DNA of 55,371 bases, from assembly GCF_004378355.1 (NCBI RefSeq), contig NZ_SNUB01000023.1, positions 1 through 55,371 on the forward strand, in the 5' to 3' direction. Below the pieces are notes generated by a model, which was given only the letters and a program-made list of their open reading frames with translations, ran no database searches and was not told where the DNA came from. Both the position numbers and the translations under genes were made by a program. Numbering within the stretch: the stretch's first letter is position 1; every line of letters begins with the position of its first letter. Positions 18,303 to 27,105 of this stretch are shown in pieces. Source of the stretch: Psychromonas algicola (GTDB taxonomy: Bacteria; Pseudomonadota; Gammaproteobacteria; Enterobacterales; Psychromonadaceae).

Positions 18303-19792
18303 GTGGTGAGCGTTATTTAGCTGCTATTGATTTAGGCTCTAATAGTTTTCATTTAGTCATTGCTAGAGAGCTCACAGGGTGTATCCAAACAGTTTTAACT
18401 AAAAAGAGTAGCGTTCGTTTAGCCAGTGGTTTGGATAAAAACTTGTACTTATCGGAAAAAGCAATGCAAAGAGGCCTTGATTGCTTAGCTGAGTTTAAGA
18501 AGCAATTAACAGGCGTAGTGTGTCAAGATGTAAGCGTGGTTGCAACCTATACATTACGTGTTGCAAAAAATCGTGCTGAGTTTCTTGATAGAGCAAAAAA
18601 AATATTCCCTTATCCTATTAAAATCATCAGTGGTGAAAATGAAGCTAAATTAATTTACCAAGGTGTTGCGCATACTTACCCTATTAAAGGCACAACGTTA
18701 GTGGTTGATATAGGTGGTGGAAGTACAGAGTTAATTATTGGTAAACGATTTAGAACCAAGTTTACTAAGAGCATTGAAATTGGCTCTCGGTCGTTTTCTA
18801 AACGTTATTTTAGTGATGGTATTGTTACAGAAAAAACAATGCGTTTAGCACAAGCTGGTGCTCGTAAGGCATTATTACCTATCTTAGCTGAATGTACTGC
18901 TATTGGTTGGAAGAGTGTTTTAGGCACCTCAGGCTCCTTTAAATCAATAAAGCAAATTATGCTTGAAATATATGGTGATAGTCATATTACTGAGAAGCGT
19001 GTTAGGCGTTTAATTCAACGTTTTATTAAATCTAAAAACGGAGATAATATTCGTTTAGAGTCTTTGGAGCTAAGTCGTTTTGTTATTATAGCAAGTGCGT
19101 TGAGTATCATTAGTAGCCTGATGGATCTTTTTGCAATAAAAGAAATCGAAGTCAGCAGTGCTGCTTTACGAGAAGGAGTATTGTATGGGTTAAACAATAC
19201 TCAAGAAGATATTGCACCACGTGATCGTACTGTTAACAATTTACTCGATTTACATAATGTCGACCAAGTTTTTAGTAAGCGTGTTTTATTACAATTACAA
19301 CTATTTAACGAGCAACTAATCGCGCAGAATAATAAACTTTCAGATAGTGCTTTCATGTTCTTACAATATGCGTCTCTATTACATGAAATAGGTTTAAATA
19401 TTAACTCTAAAAAAAGACAAAAACATGGTGCTTATATTTTAGAAAATTCAACTATGCCTGGTTTTAGTGAACAAGAGCAACAAATCATATCGTCAATGGT
19501 GGGGCATCACCGTGGGAAAATTGATTTCATCAAATCCTTTGACTTGTTAACTCAAGAAAAGTATTTACAGCTCATACAACTGTTACGACTGGCTATTATT
19601 TTAACCATGGGGCGTCGTGAATTTCCATTGCAAAGCACCAAGATTTCTTATCATGGGCAAGAATTACACATGATTTTGCCTGCTAGTTTATTTAAAAATG
19701 GTGAGTTTTTTGGTTTGTTAGAAAAAGAAATTGCTTTGCAGCGAAAAGCGGGATTGTCTTTAAAAGTCATATCCGATCCGATTGAGTTATAA
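18299..19792 (+). CDS. ppx: Exopolyphosphatase
   Basis: 497 residues; ATG 18299 with AAAGGGG 5 bases upstream (the in-frame GTG at 18293 lies inside that site). Ppx/GppA family: AIDLGSNSFHLVIARE is the first ATPase-fold phosphate loop and VVDIGGGSTELIIG the second, with a Glu in SGENEAKLIY. The C-terminal HD-like helical domain (HEIGLN, MVGHHRGK) fits Ppx rather than a short GppA. Removes terminal phosphate from polyphosphate. Overlaps ppk1 by four bases. Confidence 0.93.
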   Translation: MSGERYLAAIDLGSNSFHLVIARELTGCIQTVLTKKSSVRLASGLDKNLYLSEKAMQRGLDCLAEFKKQLTGVVCQDVSVVATYTLRVAKNRAEFLDRAKKIFPYPIKIISGENEAKLIYQGVAHTYPIKGTTLVVDIGGGSTELIIGKRFRTKFTKSIEIGSRSFSKRYFSDGIVTEKTMRLAQAGARKALLPILAECTAIGWKSVLGTSGSFKSIKQIMLEIYGDSHITEKRVRRLIQRFIKSKNGDNIRLESLELSRFVIIASALSIISSLMDLFAIKEIEVSSAALREGVLYGLNNTQEDIAPRDRTVNNLLDLHNVDQVFSKRVLLQLQLFNEQLIAQNNKLSDSAFMFLQYASLLHEIGLNINSKKRQKHGAYILENSTMPGFSEQEQQIISSMVGHHRGKIDFIKSFDLLTQEKYLQLIQLLRLAIILTMGRREFPLQSTKISYHGQELHMILPASLFKNGEFFGLLEKEIALQRKAGLSLKVISDPIEL

Positions 19793-19947
19793 AGCGCAAA
19801 AAATATTTCTGAACCTAGATTATAATAAGTGTAAATTATTGTAAAAAGCATATATTTTATAATTCAAAAAAGAAAGCTCCCACTGTTACTATCCTTTTTA
19901 CAATAGCCTTGCTAGGATCGGTTTTTTGTTTCTGTTAGGTATTTGTT

Positions 19948-22900
19948 TTGACCATTTCTGCTACTACTTTGAAAGACCATTTAAATGACGTGTTATATAA
20001 AGATCAATTTCGCTTAAAGCGACGTATCGACGATCTTAAAAACCTTAAAACACCAGGAAAAGTAGAAGAAAGTCTGACTAAAATTGCTATCGATATTCAA
20101 GTGTCGATGGATAAACGTAAGCAACGTTTAGATAATTTGCCTGAAGTCACTTATCCCAACTTACCTGTCAGTGAAAAGAAAGATGAAATAGCCGAAGCGA
20201 TTGCGAATAACCAAGTGGTGATTATCGCAGGTGAAACAGGCTCTGGTAAAACCACGCAAATTCCTAAAATCTGTTTACAGCTTGGGCGTGGCGTATCAGG
20301 CTTAATTGGTCATACACAACCAAGGCGTTTAGCGGCGCGTACGGTTGCCAATCGTATCGCTGATGAACTTGACTCTGAGTTAGGTGAAACCGTTGGTTAT
20401 CGTGTTCGTTTTACCGATAAAGTCAGCGACAAGTCTTACATTAAATTAATGACCGACGGTATTTTATTAGCCGAAATCCAAAACGACAAATTCTTAAGTC
20501 AGTACGATACGATCATCATCGATGAAGCGCATGAGCGTAGTTTGAATATCGATTTCTTAATGGGATATTTAAAACGCCTATTACCAAAACGTCCAGACTT
20601 AAAAGTGATCATCACCTCAGCGACCATTGACCCAGAACGCTTTGCGCAACACTTTTGTGATAAACGCGGTAAAGCTGCGCCTATTATCGAAGTGTCAGGT
20701 CGTACTTTCCCTGTAGAAACCTTATATCGTCCGTTAGAAGAATACGCAGCAGGCGACCAAATTGAAGGCATTTTCCAAGCGGTTGATGAATTACAGAGTT
20801 TAGGTCGCGGTGACATTCTTATTTTTATGAATGGTGAACGTGAAATTCGCGATACGGCTGAAGCATTAACTAAACGTAAATTACGCGATACGGAAGTGTT
20901 ACCTTTGTTTGCACGTTTGAGTGTGGCGGAACAAAACAAAATATTCCAAGGGCATCGAGGTCAACGTATTGTATTAGCGACCAATGTTGCTGAAACCTCT
21001 TTAACCATTCCCGGCATTAAATACGTTATCGATACGGGAACTGTGCGTATTAGCCGTTATAGCTATCGTACTAAAGTACAACGTTTACCAATCGAAGCAA
21101 TATCGCAAGCCAGCGCAAATCAGCGTAAAGGACGTTGTGGTCGTGTCAGTGAAGGTGTGTGTATTCGCTTATTTAGCGAAGAAGATTTTAACGGGCGTCC
21201 TGAATTTACCGATCCTGAAATTTTACGTACCAACTTATCGTCAGTTATTTTACAAATGTTATCGTTGGGTTTGGGTGAGTTAAATAAATTCCCCTTTGTA
21301 GAGCCGCCTGAAGATAGAAATATTAAAGATGGTTTAAGTCTATTAGAAGAGCTCGGCGCGGTTAACCTAAAAGCCAAAGACCCACGTAAAAAACTCACAC
21401 CATTAGGGCGTCAACTTGCTAAATTACCTGTCGATCCGCGTTTAGCGCGAATGATATTAGCAGCGAAAGAATTTAACTGTGTGCACGAAGTGATGGTGAT
21501 CAGTGCGGCATTAAGTATTCAAGATCCGCGTGAACGTCCAATGGATAAACAACAAGCGTCCGATGAAAAACATAGACGTTTCCAAGACAAAGATTCAGAC
21601 TTTATTACTTATGTAAATCTATGGAATTACATTAACGAACAACGTCAAGAATTGAGCAGTGGCCAGTTCCGTAAGATGTGCCAAAAGGATTTCTTAGCCT
21701 ATATGCGTGTACGCGAATGGCAAGATATCTACACGCAAATCAAACAAGTAACCGATGAGTTAGATATAAAAGTGAGCAGTGAACCCGCTAACTTTGACAG
21801 TATTCATCAAGCGTTATTAGCAGGTTTACTCTCGCATATTGGTTTAAAAGACAAAGATGCAGAATATCTAGGCGCACGTAACAGTAAATTCTTTATGTTC
21901 CCTGGTTCTGGTTTATTTAAGAAACAGCCTAAATGGGGCATGTTTGCAGAGCTTGTTGAAACCTCAAAACTATTTGCTCGAGTTGCCGCACGTATCAAAC
22001 CGGAATGGGTTGAACATCAAGCGCAACATTTAATAAAGCGTAGTTATGCTGAACCTCATTGGCAGAAAAAATCGGGCGTTGTGGGAGCCTTTGAAACACA
22101 AACGTTATATGGCATTCCTGTAGTCAGTAAACGCAAAGTGATTTACACGCATATTGACCCAGTGCTTTGTCGAGAATTATTTATTCGCCATGCTTTAGTA
22201 GAAGGGGAGTTTGAAACGCGTCATCAATTCTTCAAAGATAACCAAGCGTTATTAAATGATATTGAAGAGTTAGAGCATAAGTCTCGTCGCCGCGATATTT
22301 TAGTGGACGATGAAACCTTGTTCTTATTTTACGATGAAATCGTGCCGCAAAATGTCTGCAGCGCGAAGCAGTTTGATAGCTGGTGGAATAAAGAGAAGAA
22401 ACAACAGCCTGATTTACTAAACTATCAGCGCGATCAAGTAATGGCGCATGATGCTGATAAAGTGACTGCGAATGCTTACCCAGATCATTGGCAGCAAGGT
22501 GACTTCCGTTTACAGCTTAATTACGCCTTTGAACCAGGCACAGCGCAAGATGGTGTGACGGTGAATATTCCCTTAGCGTTATTGAATCAAATATCCGATC
22601 AAGGGTTTGATTGGCAAATTCCTGCGTTACGTGAAGAGTTACTTGTTGCTTTAATTAAAACGCTACCGAAACCAATTCGTCGTAATTTTGTACCTGCGCC
22701 CAACTACGCAGAAGCAGCGATGGCGAATTTAGCGCCGTTACAAGGTTCTTTATTGGAAGCCTTTGAAAAGCAATTGTTACGAATGACAGGCGTACGAATT
22801 CCTGACGATGCATGGGATATAAATGCATTACCTACGCATTTACGTATGAAGTTTAATGTCATTGACGATAAACAAAAAAGCGTCGCAGTAGGCACTGATT

Positions 22901-23835
22901 TAAAACAGCTACAACATGACCTAAAAGGCAAAGTAAAACAAACGCTATCTAAAGTGTCTAAACAAGGCATTGAAAAATCAGATTTAACGGAATGGGATTT
23001 TGGGAAAGTACCGAAGTCATTCAAAAAAGATCACGGCGGTTATGAAGTCAAAGCTTACCCAGCGTTAGTGGATAAAAACAAAAGTGTCGCGATAGAATTA
23101 TTTGATAGCGAAGAAAAAGCCAAGCGTTTTAACCAAGCCGGTGTGCGTCGTTTGATCCTATTAAACGTACCATCACCGATTAAATATTTACAACAAAGCT
23201 TACCGAATAAAGCAAAGCTAGGTTTGTACTTTAATCCATTCGGACAAGTGAAAGACTTAATTGATGATTGTATTAGTTGTGCCGTGGATGCCATTTTAGA
23301 AGGTGAAATTCATCCTCAAGAAGCGCCTGAATTTGAAATACAGAAAGAAAAAGTGCGTGCAGAATTAGCAGATAAAACTTTAGCGATCACACAGCAAGTG
23401 GAAGAAGTATTAACACTCGCTCATGCTGTCAGTAAAAAGCTAAAAGGCAAAGCTGACTTAAGCATGTTAGTGGCACAAGGCGATATTAAATCGCAACTCG
23501 AACGTCTTATCTTCCCCGGCTTTGTTTGCCAAGTGGGTGAAGCAAAACTCAACGATATTAAGCGTTACTTATTGGCATTACAAAAACGTTTAGAGAAGTT
23601 GCCGGTTAATCCAAACCAAGACCGACTCAATACCATCGAGTTACATGATCTTGAAGAACGTTACCGTGCTCTCTGTAAAAGCTTATTAACCGATGAAACG
23701 GAAAGCCCAGAACTAGCTGAAGTATATTGGATGTTGGAAGAGTTAAGAGTGTCCTTGTTTGCACAACAACTAGGCACGCCATATCCAATTTCAGCTAAAC
23801 GTATTCGTTTGAAATTAACTGAGTTGAAAGGGTAA
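19948..23835 (+). CDS. hrpA: ATP-dependent RNA helicase HrpA (DEAH box)
   Basis: 1295 residues, close to the E. coli length. Starts at TTG 19948 behind TTAGG. Motif I is GETGSGKTTQ, motif II DEAH in IIIDEAHERSLN, motif III SATID and motif VI QRKGRCGR, followed by the winged-helix/HA2 domain and the long HrpA-specific C-terminal region. HrpA acts on translating ribosomes and mRNA and is tied to rescue of stalled ribosomes in E. coli. It is a single-gene unit between ppx and leuE. Confidence 0.95.
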   Translation: MTISATTLKDHLNDVLYKDQFRLKRRIDDLKNLKTPGKVEESLTKIAIDIQVSMDKRKQRLDNLPEVTYPNLPVSEKKDEIAEAIANNQVVIIAGETGSGKTTQIPKICLQLGRGVSGLIGHTQPRRLAARTVANRIADELDSELGETVGYRVRFTDKVSDKSYIKLMTDGILLAEIQNDKFLSQYDTIIIDEAHERSLNIDFLMGYLKRLLPKRPDLKVIITSATIDPERFAQHFCDKRGKAAPIIEVSGRTFPVETLYRPLEEYAAGDQIEGIFQAVDELQSLGRGDILIFMNGEREIRDTAEALTKRKLRDTEVLPLFARLSVAEQNKIFQGHRGQRIVLATNVAETSLTIPGIKYVIDTGTVRISRYSYRTKVQRLPIEAISQASANQRKGRCGRVSEGVCIRLFSEEDFNGRPEFTDPEILRTNLSSVILQMLSLGLGELNKFPFVEPPEDRNIKDGLSLLEELGAVNLKAKDPRKKLTPLGRQLAKLPVDPRLARMILAAKEFNCVHEVMVISAALSIQDPRERPMDKQQASDEKHRRFQDKDSDFITYVNLWNYINEQRQELSSGQFRKMCQKDFLAYMRVREWQDIYTQIKQVTDELDIKVSSEPANFDSIHQALLAGLLSHIGLKDKDAEYLGARNSKFFMFPGSGLFKKQPKWGMFAELVETSKLFARVAARIKPEWVEHQAQHLIKRSYAEPHWQKKSGVVGAFETQTLYGIPVVSKRKVIYTHIDPVLCRELFIRHALVEGEFETRHQFFKDNQALLNDIEELEHKSRRRDILVDDETLFLFYDEIVPQNVCSAKQFDSWWNKEKKQQPDLLNYQRDQVMAHDADKVTANAYPDHWQQGDFRLQLNYAFEPGTAQDGVTVNIPLALLNQISDQGFDWQIPALREELLVALIKTLPKPIRRNFVPAPNYAEAAMANLAPLQGSLLEAFEKQLLRMTGVRIPDDAWDINALPTHLRMKFNVIDDKQKSVAVGTDLKQLQHDLKGKVKQTLSKVSKQGIEKSDLTEWDFGKVPKSFKKDHGGYEVKAYPALVDKNKSVAIELFDSEEKAKRFNQAGVRRLILLNVPSPIKYLQQSLPNKAKLGLYFNPFGQVKDLIDDCISCAVDAILEGEIHPQEAPEFEIQKEKVRAELADKTLAITQQVEEVLTLAHAVSKKLKGKADLSMLVAQGDIKSQLERLIFPGFVCQVGEAKLNDIKRYLLALQKRLEKLPVNPNQDRLNTIELHDLEERYRALCKSLLTDETESPELAEVYWMLEELRVSLFAQQLGTPYPISAKRIRLKLTELKG

Positions 23836-23874
23836 AGTTAAGTTAAAAGTAGCGCTTTATAACTTGATGTTGGG

Positions 23875-23899
23875 ATGCAGGATTCATCCTGCTTTTTTG
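23875..23899 (+). terminator. Terminator after hrpA
   Basis: GCAGGA (23877-23882) pairs with TCCTGC (23887-23892) and is followed by TTTTTT. The same hairpin core recurs at about 51008-51025 (TAGGATTCATCCTGC). Confidence 0.8.
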
Positions 23900-23905
23900 A
23901 AAAAA

Positions 23906-23928
23906 GTAGCTTAAAAGCCACGCCCTAA
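23906..23928 (-). repeat. REP-like palindrome, inverted copy
   Basis: On the - strand this reads TTAGGGCGTGGCTTTTAAGC then TAC, matching the GGGACGTGGCTTTTAAGCCAC unit found on the + strand at 24852, 25265 and 26746. Confidence 0.7.
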
Positions 23929-24035
23929 TTTGATTAAATTTTAGCTGTTTATATTTTGTCGCTTTTAAAACTGGTTATTAATGAGAAACGATTAAGTAAC
24001 TTGGTGTGCTAGTCATTTCTGAAAATAGGTCGAGT

Positions 24036-24722
24036 ATGGAATTATTAAATTTACAAAACGTGGGCGTGTTAAATTATCTAACCTATTTTATTGGGGCTGT
24101 ATTTGTGATTTTATTGCCCGGCCCTAACTCGCTCTATGTGTTAGCGCTTGCTGCGCGTCAAGGCGCACAAGTCGGCTGGTCAGCCGTTGTTGGTGTGTTG
24201 TTGGGAGATTCAATTCTTATTTTAGCAACAGCTTTAGGCGCTGTGACTGTTATTAATACGTATCCTGCAATTTTTAGTGTGATCAAATATCTTGGCGCGG
24301 CTTATCTAATTTATATTGGTTACAACCTGATACGTGATGCGATCAATTCATGGCGCAGTTCAAGCCAAGAAGGTGAACAACAATTACAAAACTCACTTAA
24401 GATTAAAAAGACAACGGGCACTAAAGCTTTTAAAAAAGCATTATTGGTGAGCTTATTAAACCCGAAAGCGATTTTATTTTTCCTTTCATTTTTTGCACAG
24501 TTTGTTGACCCTAACTACCCACAACCTGCGATCCCATTTTTGATATTAGCGTTGACCATTCAATCATTAAGTTTCATTTATCTCACTGTGTTGATTTATG
24601 CAGGGCAACGATTAGCTGAGAGTTTTCGTAAACGCAAAAAAGTGAGTTCGATTTCAGCTGGTGGTGTTGGGATTGGGTTTGTGGGTTTTGCGGTTAAGTT
24701 GGCATTAGCGAGTGCGAGTTAG
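24036..24722 (+). CDS. leuE: LysE/RhtB family exporter, probably leucine efflux LeuE
   Basis: 228 residues from ATG 24036; the upstream in-frame GTG 24006 has no ribosome site and would add residues absent from homologues. Five to six membrane segments. GVLNYLTYFIGAVFVILLPGPNSLYVL aligns closely with E. coli LeuE ([27 protein letters not shown]), and the LLNPKAILFFLSFFAQFVD block is the family signature. Exports leucine and similar amino acids. Flanked on both sides by REP-like palindromes. Confidence 0.87.
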   Translation: MELLNLQNVGVLNYLTYFIGAVFVILLPGPNSLYVLALAARQGAQVGWSAVVGVLLGDSILILATALGAVTVINTYPAIFSVIKYLGAAYLIYIGYNLIRDAINSWRSSSQEGEQQLQNSLKIKKTTGTKAFKKALLVSLLNPKAILFFLSFFAQFVDPNYPQPAIPFLILALTIQSLSFIYLTVLIYAGQRLAESFRKRKKVSSISAGGVGIGFVGFAVKLALASAS

Positions 24723-24785
24723 GTTTTTGGTTTTCTGTGAAAGGGCTAGTTTCTATTTCTTGTTCTCATTGTTCACTGTTTCCTC

Positions 24786-24925
24786 GTTCCTACTGTCCTC
24801 TGTGGGAATGCATAGTTTTTGCATAGTTAATAAATAGGTTGCTGTGTTTTTGGGACGTGGCTTTTAAGCCACCTTTGGTAAATAAGATTCCTTGTTCCCA
24901 TTGTCCTCTGTGGGAATGCATAGTT
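24786..24925. repeat. Two copies of a 32-bp palindromic repeat around a REP unit
   Basis: GTTCC(T/C)A(C/T)TGTCCTCTGTGGGAATGCATAGTT occurs at 24786-24817 and 24894-24925, each with a TCCCAC/GTGGGA stem. Between them at 24852-24878 sits one GGGACGTGGCTTTTAAGCC unit. Confidence 0.75.
24852..24878 (+). repeat. REP-like palindrome GGGACGTGGCTT-TT-AAGCCACC
   Basis: GTGGCTT and AAGCCAC form a 7-bp hairpin with a two-base loop, within a conserved unit running through CACCTTTGG. Further copies lie at 25265-25290 and 26746-26772 on the + strand. Confidence 0.8.
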
Positions 24926-24960
24926 AGTAAATTACTTGCTGTGATCTGTTTTTTTGATGG

Positions 24961-25250
24961 CTCGTCTACGCTCGTTCAGTCAGCTTGATGTTTATTAACA
25001 GTGTTTTCGCCCTGTCGGCGACCGAACTTTCTTTTATCAGAAAAGAAAGTTGGCAAAGAAACTGACCACCGAATCGCTTTCTGCTCCAAATAATAAATTG
25101 CTTTTATAACGCACCGGCTCTTGCTGGCCATCCATGGCCAGAACGAGCCTAACCCAAACGTCCTGTTTGGGTTTGCTAAAAGCAATTAATGATTTGGGAA
25201 AGCTCTACGGTGGGGCTGTCGTTCCTGTATTGTGTGTCGTTTATATTTTT
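24961..25250 (+). repeat. Structured dispersed repeat, copy A
   Basis: Conserved blocks in order: CTCGTCTACGCTCG; TTTTCGCCCTGTCGGCGAC; hairpin I AACTTTCTTTT (25025-25035)/AAAAGAAAGTT (25041-25051); GGCAAAGAAACTG and ACCGAATCGCTTTC. Then comes outer stem II, CCAAAT..AATTGCTTTT (25086-25105) with AAAAGCAATT..ATTTGG (25178-25197). It encloses hairpin III (CTGGCCAT/ATGGCCAG with GGCTC/GAGCC) and hairpin IV (AACCCAAAC 25151-25159, loop GTCCT, GTTTGGGTT). The tail is GGGAAAGCTC, ACGGTGGGG, TCGTTCCTGTATTGTG. Open frames across it are not maintained between copies. Confidence 0.85.
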
Positions 25251-25264
25251 ATTCTAGTGCTTTA

Positions 25265-25290
25265 GGGACGTGGCTTTTAAGCCACCTTTG
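25265..25290 (+). repeat. REP-like palindrome after repeat copy A
   Basis: The GGGACGTGGCTTTTAAGCC unit sits about 15 bases downstream of the tail of copy A, at the same offset as the unit following copy C. Confidence 0.8.
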
Positions 25291-25355
25291 TTAAGTTAAA
25301 TTCCTCTTTTCTAAATGGATACTTCAGTATTTAGTCTTTTTGCTGAAAGCATCAG

Positions 25356-25672
25356 CTCGTCTGCGCTCGTCCTGTCTGCTTTATTTTTATTAACAGTGTT
25401 TTCGCCCTGTCGGCGACCATCTTTTTCTTACCAGAAGAAAAAGGAGGCAAAAAGACTGGCCACCGAATCGCTTTCTAATCCAATCTATTCGCTTATTTTA
25501 AACGTACCGTTTCGGACGTGCAAAGGATACGCAGAGCTTAATCCGCTCGTAAACTATGCTGTAGCATACATCGCTCCATGCACTAGCCTCAACTAATCCA
25601 AACATCCTGTTTGGCTTTACTTAAAATAAACTCACAGATTGGGAAAGCTCAGCGGTGGGGCTGTCGTAGCCA
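25356..25672 (+). repeat. Structured dispersed repeat, copy B
   Basis: Same block order as copy A. Hairpin I is CTTTTTCTT (25421-25429)/AAGAAAAAG (25435-25443). Stem II has wholly different arms, CCAATCT and TTATTTTAA (25480-25501), yet pairs perfectly with TTAAAATAA and AGATTGG (25621-25642). Hairpin IV is CCAAAC-ATCCT-GTTTGG (25598-25614). The enclosed part differs (ATGC-TGTA-GCAT). The tail GGGAAAGCTC, GCGGTGGGGCTGTCG is kept. Confidence 0.85.
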
Positions 25673-25823
25673 CATTGTTCAAATTTTTATTGTAATGAAT
25701 TGATATTGCTAATATCAGTTTGTGCCTGTCCACGATCTTTTCTGCAACAAGCAAAAAGAATAGCATTCCTGTCAAAAGAGGTCTAAAGTTAGGGCTTAAA
25801 TTAATACTAAATTGGTGGTAAAT

Positions 25824-26075
25824 ATGAGGCAGGTTCTAGCTGACTGTTCAGCGAGCATTTCAGAGTTAAAGAAAAACCCAACAGCACTTTTAAATGAGGC
25901 CGATGGTTCTGCAATTGCAATTTTAAATCACAACAAGCCAGCTGCTTACTTAGTGCCAGCAGAAACATATGAAAATTTAATGGAGATGTTAGATGACTAT
26001 GAGCTTGGGAAGTTGGTTGAAGCTCGTCGTTCTGATTTGTCGGAAGCTGTGGAAGTTAACCTAGATGAGTTATAA
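25824..26075 (+). CDS. stbD: StbD/Phd-YefM-type antitoxin
   Basis: 83 residues from ATG 25824 (GGTGG 5 bases upstream); an in-frame TTG at 25812 overlaps that site and is unlikely. MRQVLADCSASISELKKNP and the AAYLVPAETYENLMEMLDDYEL stretch are typical of the Phd/YefM fold of StbD-like antitoxins: the N-terminus binds operator DNA and the acidic C-terminus wraps the toxin. It overlaps the toxin gene by 11 bases. Expected to repress its own promoter with the toxin. Confidence 0.88.
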   Translation: MRQVLADCSASISELKKNPTALLNEADGSAIAILNHNKPAAYLVPAETYENLMEMLDDYELGKLVEARRSDLSEAVEVNLDEL

Positions 26076-26352
26076 GTTAAAATTTCTTCCTGCAGCTAAA
26101 AAAGAATGGAGTAAATTAGCACCACCAATTCAAAGTCAATTTAAGAAAAAATTAGCAGAGCGGCTTGAAAATCCACACATACCTTCGGCTAAGCTACGTG
26201 GTTATGATTCAGTTTATAAAATTAAACTTAGAACAGCAGGTTATCGCTTAGCCTATGAAGTGATAGATGGTGAAATTGTAGTGTATGTTTTAGCAATCGG
26301 TAAGCGTGATAAAGATGCAATATACAAAAAACTAGCATCACGATTTGAGTAA
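26065..26352 (+). CDS. stbE: StbE/RelE-family toxin
   Basis: 95 residues. RelE/ParE fold: YKLKFLPAAKKEWSKLAPPIQSQFKKKLAERL, then the basic strand core KLRGYDSVYKIKLRTAGYRLAYEV and the C-terminal VLAIGKRDKDAIYKKLASR. These are the positions that in RelE enzymes contact the ribosomal A site and cut mRNA; activity is inferred. The stop is followed at 26357 by GCATAACAAG, which looks like the R'' end of an integron cassette, so the pair may once have been a cassette. It sits between two structured repeats. Confidence 0.88.
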   Translation: MSYKLKFLPAAKKEWSKLAPPIQSQFKKKLAERLENPHIPSAKLRGYDSVYKIKLRTAGYRLAYEVIDGEIVVYVLAIGKRDKDAIYKKLASRFE

Positions 26353-26427
26353 AATTGCATAACAAGTTAATCAGTGGGGATTTATATTTCCAACTTATAA
26401 AATCTGCAATAACACATTAAACCTTAA

Positions 26428-26725
26428 CTCGTCTGCGCTCATCTAGTCAGCTTGATTGTTATTTGCAGTGATTTCGCCCTGTCGGCGACATACTTTTTCT
26501 TACCAGAAGAATAAAGTAAGCAAAAAGACTGGCCACCGAATCGCTTTCTTATCCAAATGATGCTCATACCTTTTAAATAAGCTTCCTTAACGCACCAGTT
26601 CATACGATACGTCCGTGTATCGGATGAACTTACAGCAAACGTCCTGTTTGCTGTTGCTGAAAGTTATCCATCATTTGGGAAAGCTCAACGGTGGGGAGAT
26701 CGTTCCTGTATTGTGTGTCGTTTAT
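26428..26725 (+). repeat. Structured dispersed repeat, copy C
   Basis: Same plan as copies A and B. Hairpin I is TACTTTTTCTT/AAGAATAAAGTA (26491-26518, one bulge). Stem II is CCAAATGATG (26553-26562)/CATCATTTGG (26669-26678). Hairpin III has new arms: AGTTCAT and GATAC (26597-26610) with GTATC and ATGAACT (26617-26630). Hairpin IV is CAGCAAAC-GTCCT-GTTTGCTG (26633-26653). Tail GGGAAAGCTCAACGGTGGGG and CGTTCCTGTATTGTGTGTCG as in copy A. Confidence 0.85.
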
Positions 26726-26745
26726 GTCTTTATTATCGAGCTTTA

Positions 26746-26772
26746 GGGACGTGGCTTTTAAGCCACCTTTGG
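26746..26772 (+). repeat. REP-like palindrome after repeat copy C
   Basis: GGGACGTGGCTTTTAAGCC unit, at the same distance from the structured repeat as after copy A. Confidence 0.8.
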
Positions 26773-26967
26773 TAAGTAAAATATCAGGCTCGTTTGCTTA
26801 ACGCTCTTTAAGAATGGATTCTTATTACTGTTGTTGTGTGTTGCATCGTTGTAATGAGTTTTATGGCATCGTGTTATTTTTTGTGTGGAAAGTGAGCATT
26901 AAAATGCACTCTTCCTACATAGATAAACTTCTAATTAATTGATTTATAATATTTAATTTATTTATGT

Positions 26968-27007
26968 CTGCGTCATACTCAGCACAAAAAAGCTGAGTAT
27001 GACGCAG
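26968..27007. terminator. Perfect 16-bp hairpin, terminator-like
   Basis: CTGCGTCATACTCAGC (26968-26983) pairs without mismatch with GCTGAGTATGACGCAG (26992-27007) over an 8-base A-rich loop. There is no T-run directly after it, so function as a terminator is uncertain; it may protect the 3' end of upstream transcripts or be a REP-type element. Confidence 0.5.
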
Positions 27008-27076
27008 TGCTTAGTTTCTACAAAGTTAATGCCTTCTAAATAAGCATAAAAAAATGACTTATTTTCTTATAAAGCT

Positions 27077-27105
27077 TTGACAGGAAATGTTTTAATTATT
27101 ATTGT
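27077..27105 (+). promoter_or_regulatory. Candidate promoter before the middle cassette array
   Basis: TTGACA (27077-27082), 17 bases, then TATTGT (27100-27105). The -35 box is perfect and the -10 box matches four of six. It points into the cassette array that begins at 27199. Confidence 0.4.

Noticed and set aside
20499-23294. Long antisense frames inside hrpA
   Set aside because: Antisense shadows of a codon-biased gene; no family features.
24976-25596. Open frames of 69 and 93 codons across repeat copies A and B
   Set aside because: They run through hairpins of the structured repeat, are not kept between copies, and have no ribosome sites.
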